64,000 bases of DNA from Larimichthys crocea (taxonomy: Eukaryota > Chordata > Actinopteri > Sciaenidae): assembly GCF_000972845.2 (NCBI RefSeq), contig NC_040018.1, positions 3,763,632-3,827,631 of the forward strand. Reading direction: 5' to 3'. The notes under the pieces were generated by a model. That model was not told the DNA's origin. It was given only the letters and a program-made list of their open reading frames with translations, and did not search any database. Positions 60,101 through 64,000 of the stretch are shown one piece after another. A program made the translations under genes and the position numbers. The stretch's first letter is position 1. Each line of letters starts with the position of its first letter.

Positions 60101-63100
60101 AGTCCCAAGAAGTAAACATTTCCCACAGTGACACAGCTTACTAGATTTTACAAACATGTAAAGGAAAGGCCGGAGGTCTTATCTGGTATATCTGTTCCCA
60201 CTAATGTGCAAACATGCATCACTGTTAAGAATAGAGCTTCTCTAGAGAGGGCAGTGTTTTAGTTATCGTCTTATGAGTCATTAAGGGAGAGAAAAAAATC
60301 AGGCATTACAGTCATACAGTTTACAGCTTGAAAGCTAATGTTAATGCATTAACATTAAATGACATAAAGCTGAGGTCACACAGTTAATTGACTGAAATCT
60401 GAAGCATGCACCTTTACTTTGCTATTAATGATTTGCCAGTTTTCATAGTTATGCAGCGTTCACTCACAATCAGACAGACATTAGACGACAGATGGACAAC
60501 ATCTTCTGGTCGGCAAGGGAGAGACGAGCAGTCCGATGGAATGGCAGCTTGTGATTATTAATTTATTATTAAGTAATCATTAGCTTCACGCTGTCCAGAT
60601 TCCTGTCTGACAGAGCTACGTAATATCCAGTTGTAAATTCTGTCGCGGAGGACAGCAATAAGGCAAACTCTACTCTGTTTGGTTGATGGTGTAATTTTAT
60701 CACCCCGCTTTCATCCACTAACACGATATCCGGTTTGCCATCTACAGTCTACCTGAATCTATATGAATGGAGCATTAATTCCAAATAAATTTAGCCAGTT
60801 TCTGCTGCTCTGTAACTGTAACATTGTAAATAAACAGCGCAGTAGGCAAATAAATGATCCAATGAAAGAGCAGATTGACAATGAGCAGGGCAAGTTTAAG
60901 GAGGCAGCTGCTGAACTGAAGCCAACGAGCAAATATTTTTGTCAGAAATTCAAATTTGAGCAAACAATCGCAGGCTGTAGCGAACAAAACGTGATGTGAA
61001 GCTGACTGTATTTAACAAGAGGCATCAAATATTCTGCAAAGCTAACATCTCTCCTTATCATACGTCATCACTACCGTCCCACAATTTCTGCAGAAAGCAC
61101 GCATATCATAGTTTACAATGCGTTACATCAGGGTACACCCTCTACAGGTGACCTCGTCTATCACAGGCCTGACACATGCCTATAGACATGTATACATAGT
61201 AAGAAAAACACATTTAATCACACACCTACAGACCGTTTAGAGTCACGAATTCACCTAACCTGCATTTGGTTGGACTGTGGGTGGAAACCCACACAGGCAC
61301 GAGGAACATGCAAACATCACACAGGAAGACAGCACACAGTAATCCCAACATAATTATTCCTACAATAGACAATGTTTTCTTAAAAACGCACTTGATGTTG
61401 TCAACAAGCATGAAAAAAAAAAAGTTGTTTTTAATGTGAGTTTTTGTTGAAGGCAGCCCGGTGAGGTGGCATAGCGTCGCTAAACATAACAGGACGCAGA
61501 ATTACAACCAAAGTATTGATACAGAAGAGATTGACGACGACATGTAAAGGTAGACTTTCTACAACCATCTCTGTCACGGTGATTGATGAATTATTAATGA
61601 CAGGGGAAACTGCTACCAGATGGTGAAAAGAAAACATCCCAAGCTCAGGACGGGACTCATCGCAGAGTCCAGAGAAAGATCCGCTGGTCTTTTGACAGCA
61701 GGTTGAAAAATTGCACACACAGAAAATAGTGTGCGGGGAGGTTTGGGCGAGTGCCTTTCAGTCGTATTCATTCATCACACATTCATCTTGTTCCCCTTTT
61801 GTTGTAAAGGACTGCAGCCAGCACCTCTATTAGATTACAGTAATGTATAGGAAACCGTATTCTTTTGTCCTTTTAAACTGGGACGGACTGTTTTATTCAG
61901 TGGCTGACAGAAATGATAGATCTGTGAAAGTGTTTCTAGTTATCCATGCTGATGTTTTGTTCTTTTCTTAGCACAGACCTGCTCCTCTGAGTAATGTATA
62001 CGATATATCTTGATCCAGTATTTGTATTTTACAACTGCATAGTGGCATATCGGATCCATTGAAATAAATAAAGCTAACACTACATTCAAATTTAATGATG
62101 TCTGAGGGGACTGGAGTGTCAGTCTGTAGCGTTTGAGGATGATGTGAGCAGACAACGTCACCAGCATGAGCTAAATACTAAAATTTAAAAGCTTGTTTCA
62201 CAATCAGAAACACATGGTTCCAGCAAAACTGTGCTCAGATGGAGGCATCTCCGTCTCTCACTGATTCACGCTGTCATTGTGGATGTTTTGTTTAAACTGC
62301 TGTTTATTTCTTCATGCCACATACCATCCATTCATTTGCTTGCAACACTGTAGAAATGTCCTTAAGACCAAGTGGGTACTACACCCAGGCATGGCTCTCA
62401 TTATTTTTAATTTTTTTTTAAAGAAAAGTGGATGAAAGAAGTCAAAAGTGGTGCCTAGAAAATTGGTAGCTTCTTGAGTCTTCCTGTACAATTAGAGTAT
62501 ACTTTGTAGTACAGGACACACAGATTCAATCTGGACTGTTCTGCTATAAATAATGACGGTTTGGTGATCGCTGCTTTTGCTTTGCGAGTAAAAAGCTTGA
62601 CCGGCCTTGTTTTGAACTGAACAACCGTTTATCCACTTATTTACAGCACATCTCCAATCTGACACATTTTTAGGCCTCCCACAGGCACCCGGGGTTTCAA
62701 GGCACTCATTCCTATGGTACAATTAGCAACCCACAGAACTGCATAATGGTGTCCAGAAACACAGGATGGAGCGCGGCATGACTCCTACATGCCCATATGC
62801 TTGCTGACAGCATTTACGCCACCTTTCATGCTGCAGTGTATTTCCCATTACCCAGCTGGCAAGTCAAATGTGTTCAGCAGCATATTCAGTATGAATATGT
62901 TAAAGCACGACATCAGGATTACTGTGTGTTTAGCTTTCTGATTATCAGCCTCTGCCTGAGCGGAATAATAAGTTTACGAGGGCAATTTGGTCCCTTCACT
63001 AAACTTTATTGAGCCAGCTAATTTCTCAGAGCTGTCTCCACCGTCATGGCACACAAAACATGAATGAACTGAGTACGCAGCCAGAATATAGTGGGCTGTC

Positions 63101-64000
63101 TGCAGAGGTTGCACAAAGTTCTACATAGACAAACATTTTATGGTCAGAACCAAAATATACCAGATCTAGTCTAGGGAGGGGACTAAAAAGAGTTACAAAC
63201 TTGAGCTTAAAGCTGATCTGATCAACATATTTATAATAACTACAGATAAAATGACTGTGAAATGTAAAAGATGTTGTGTTGTGTAGTGACCAACACAGTT
63301 TTAACTCCTTTAACGTCTGCTAATTCATTTGGTTTTACAGCTGGAAATGGAAATTGTGTAGGATCATTTTCATCAGCTTAGTTTGTAGCTGTTGTCAGAC
63401 ACAGGCTCTGATAAATCCACTGCACACTACTTGAAATGGCTTTAGACAAGACGATGAACATGGTGGAGCATTTAGCAGCTAATGATCAAGATATGTTCCT
63501 CAGGAGTTGGTGGAGACAAACAAAGCGACAAAGAATAAATATCTGCCAGGTGACCCTTGATTTCAAATGCATACTAATCTTGTTCTGTTTTATGCTGGAT
63601 CTGCAAGTGCACGCAACTGTTTGCCGTACAAACTTTATAAGGTGGTGATATGTCAGTGTCGTTTGTAAAGCTTGTTGTACCACCAAGTAGCCAAAAAAAA
63701 TAAGGTACGCTGATTAAAAGCTTAGATTTTGCAATGAATTCACCCAACAATGAGCTGTTATACAAATCTACATAAATAAACTTAACATACAAGACAAACA
63801 AAGTTACTGTATATAAAGGACTGGCTTTAGGATCAGAGACAAAGCAATCAGGGTGTCCTTTTTTTACTTCTGTGCAATTATAATATTTCCAAGGACCGAG
63901 CCCAGCTTAAGCATTCTGATAAAGAAGCAAGGTCATTTCTTTGAAGTTTCTTAGGGGACTTTTTTTTAATGTAGGACTGTGGCCAACAGTAAGCAGGGGA
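57165..64000 (+). other. csnk1g1 intron 4, right edge
   Basis: 6.8 kb without a recognisable kinase exon on either strand. One dispersed repeat fragment at 61130-61335. The frame at 59822-60115 has no family resemblance. Confidence 0.6.
61130..61335 (+). repeat. dispersed fish repeat fragment, 3' portion
   Basis: It contains GGTGACCTCGTCTATCACAG, GTGGGTGGAAACCCACACAG and GAGGAACATGCAAACATCAC. I recall these as successive parts of the same repeat as the 33520-33650 fragment. It lies in csnk1g1 intron 4. Confidence 0.6.

Noticed and set aside
59822..60115. 97-codon open frame in the last intron
   Set aside because: No family resemblance, no matching splice context, and no kinase motif. Likely chance.
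61431..61718. 95-codon minus-strand open frame
   Set aside because: No recognisable domain. It lies in repeat-like intronic DNA.

Overview
This window is nuclear DNA from a teleost fish, probably a percomorph-type genome. It has short exons in long AT-rich introns, canonical GT-AG splice sites, many CA/GT and TATC microsatellites, and dispersed repeats typical of fish: a tRNA-headed SINE, LINE 3' tails, and hAT- and Harbinger-type MITEs. Most open frames in the raw sequence are chance frames. The real coding content was read by joining exons whose translations match known vertebrate proteins and whose splice phases agree. Family matches are from memory of the human proteins; no search was run.

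Three genes lie head to tail on the + strand. (1) neogenin (neo1), 3' part only, 989-30766: 22 exons encode six fibronectin III domains, the juxtamembrane linker, one transmembrane helix and the whole cytoplasmic tail, including the conserved C-terminal P3 motif. The signal peptide and Ig domains lie upstream of the window. (2) sorting nexin 1 (snx1), complete, 37446-43640: 15 exons, 527 codons plus stop, with an acidic N-terminus, PX domain and BAR domain. (3) casein kinase 1 gamma 1 (csnk1g1), 5' part only: a putative non-coding first exon ending at 47150, then coding exons at 54036-54222, 56002-56042 and 57095-57164. The gene runs off the right end.

Between and inside the genes: 31-37 kb is the neo1 3'UTR followed by repeat-rich intergenic DNA, including a hAT-like element inserted in a TATC microsatellite that abuts the snx1 promoter. 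44.8-46.8 kb is AT-rich DNA with a tandem duplication and a direct-repeat/inverted-repeat structure just upstream of the csnk1g1 promoter. csnk1g1 intron 2 holds a 1.3-kb hAT element with a perfect 8-bp target duplication, a decayed BED-finger reading frame and a nested Harbinger-like MITE. A roughly 400-bp dispersed repeat occurs five times.

The three genes are not known to form one pathway. Neogenin is a cell-surface receptor for netrins and RGMs, SNX1 works in endosome-to-Golgi sorting, and CK1-gamma is a membrane-anchored kinase. I found no operon, CRISPR array, toxin system, virus or plainly new multigene system. The unusual signals are mobile-element structures and some splicing and regulatory details.
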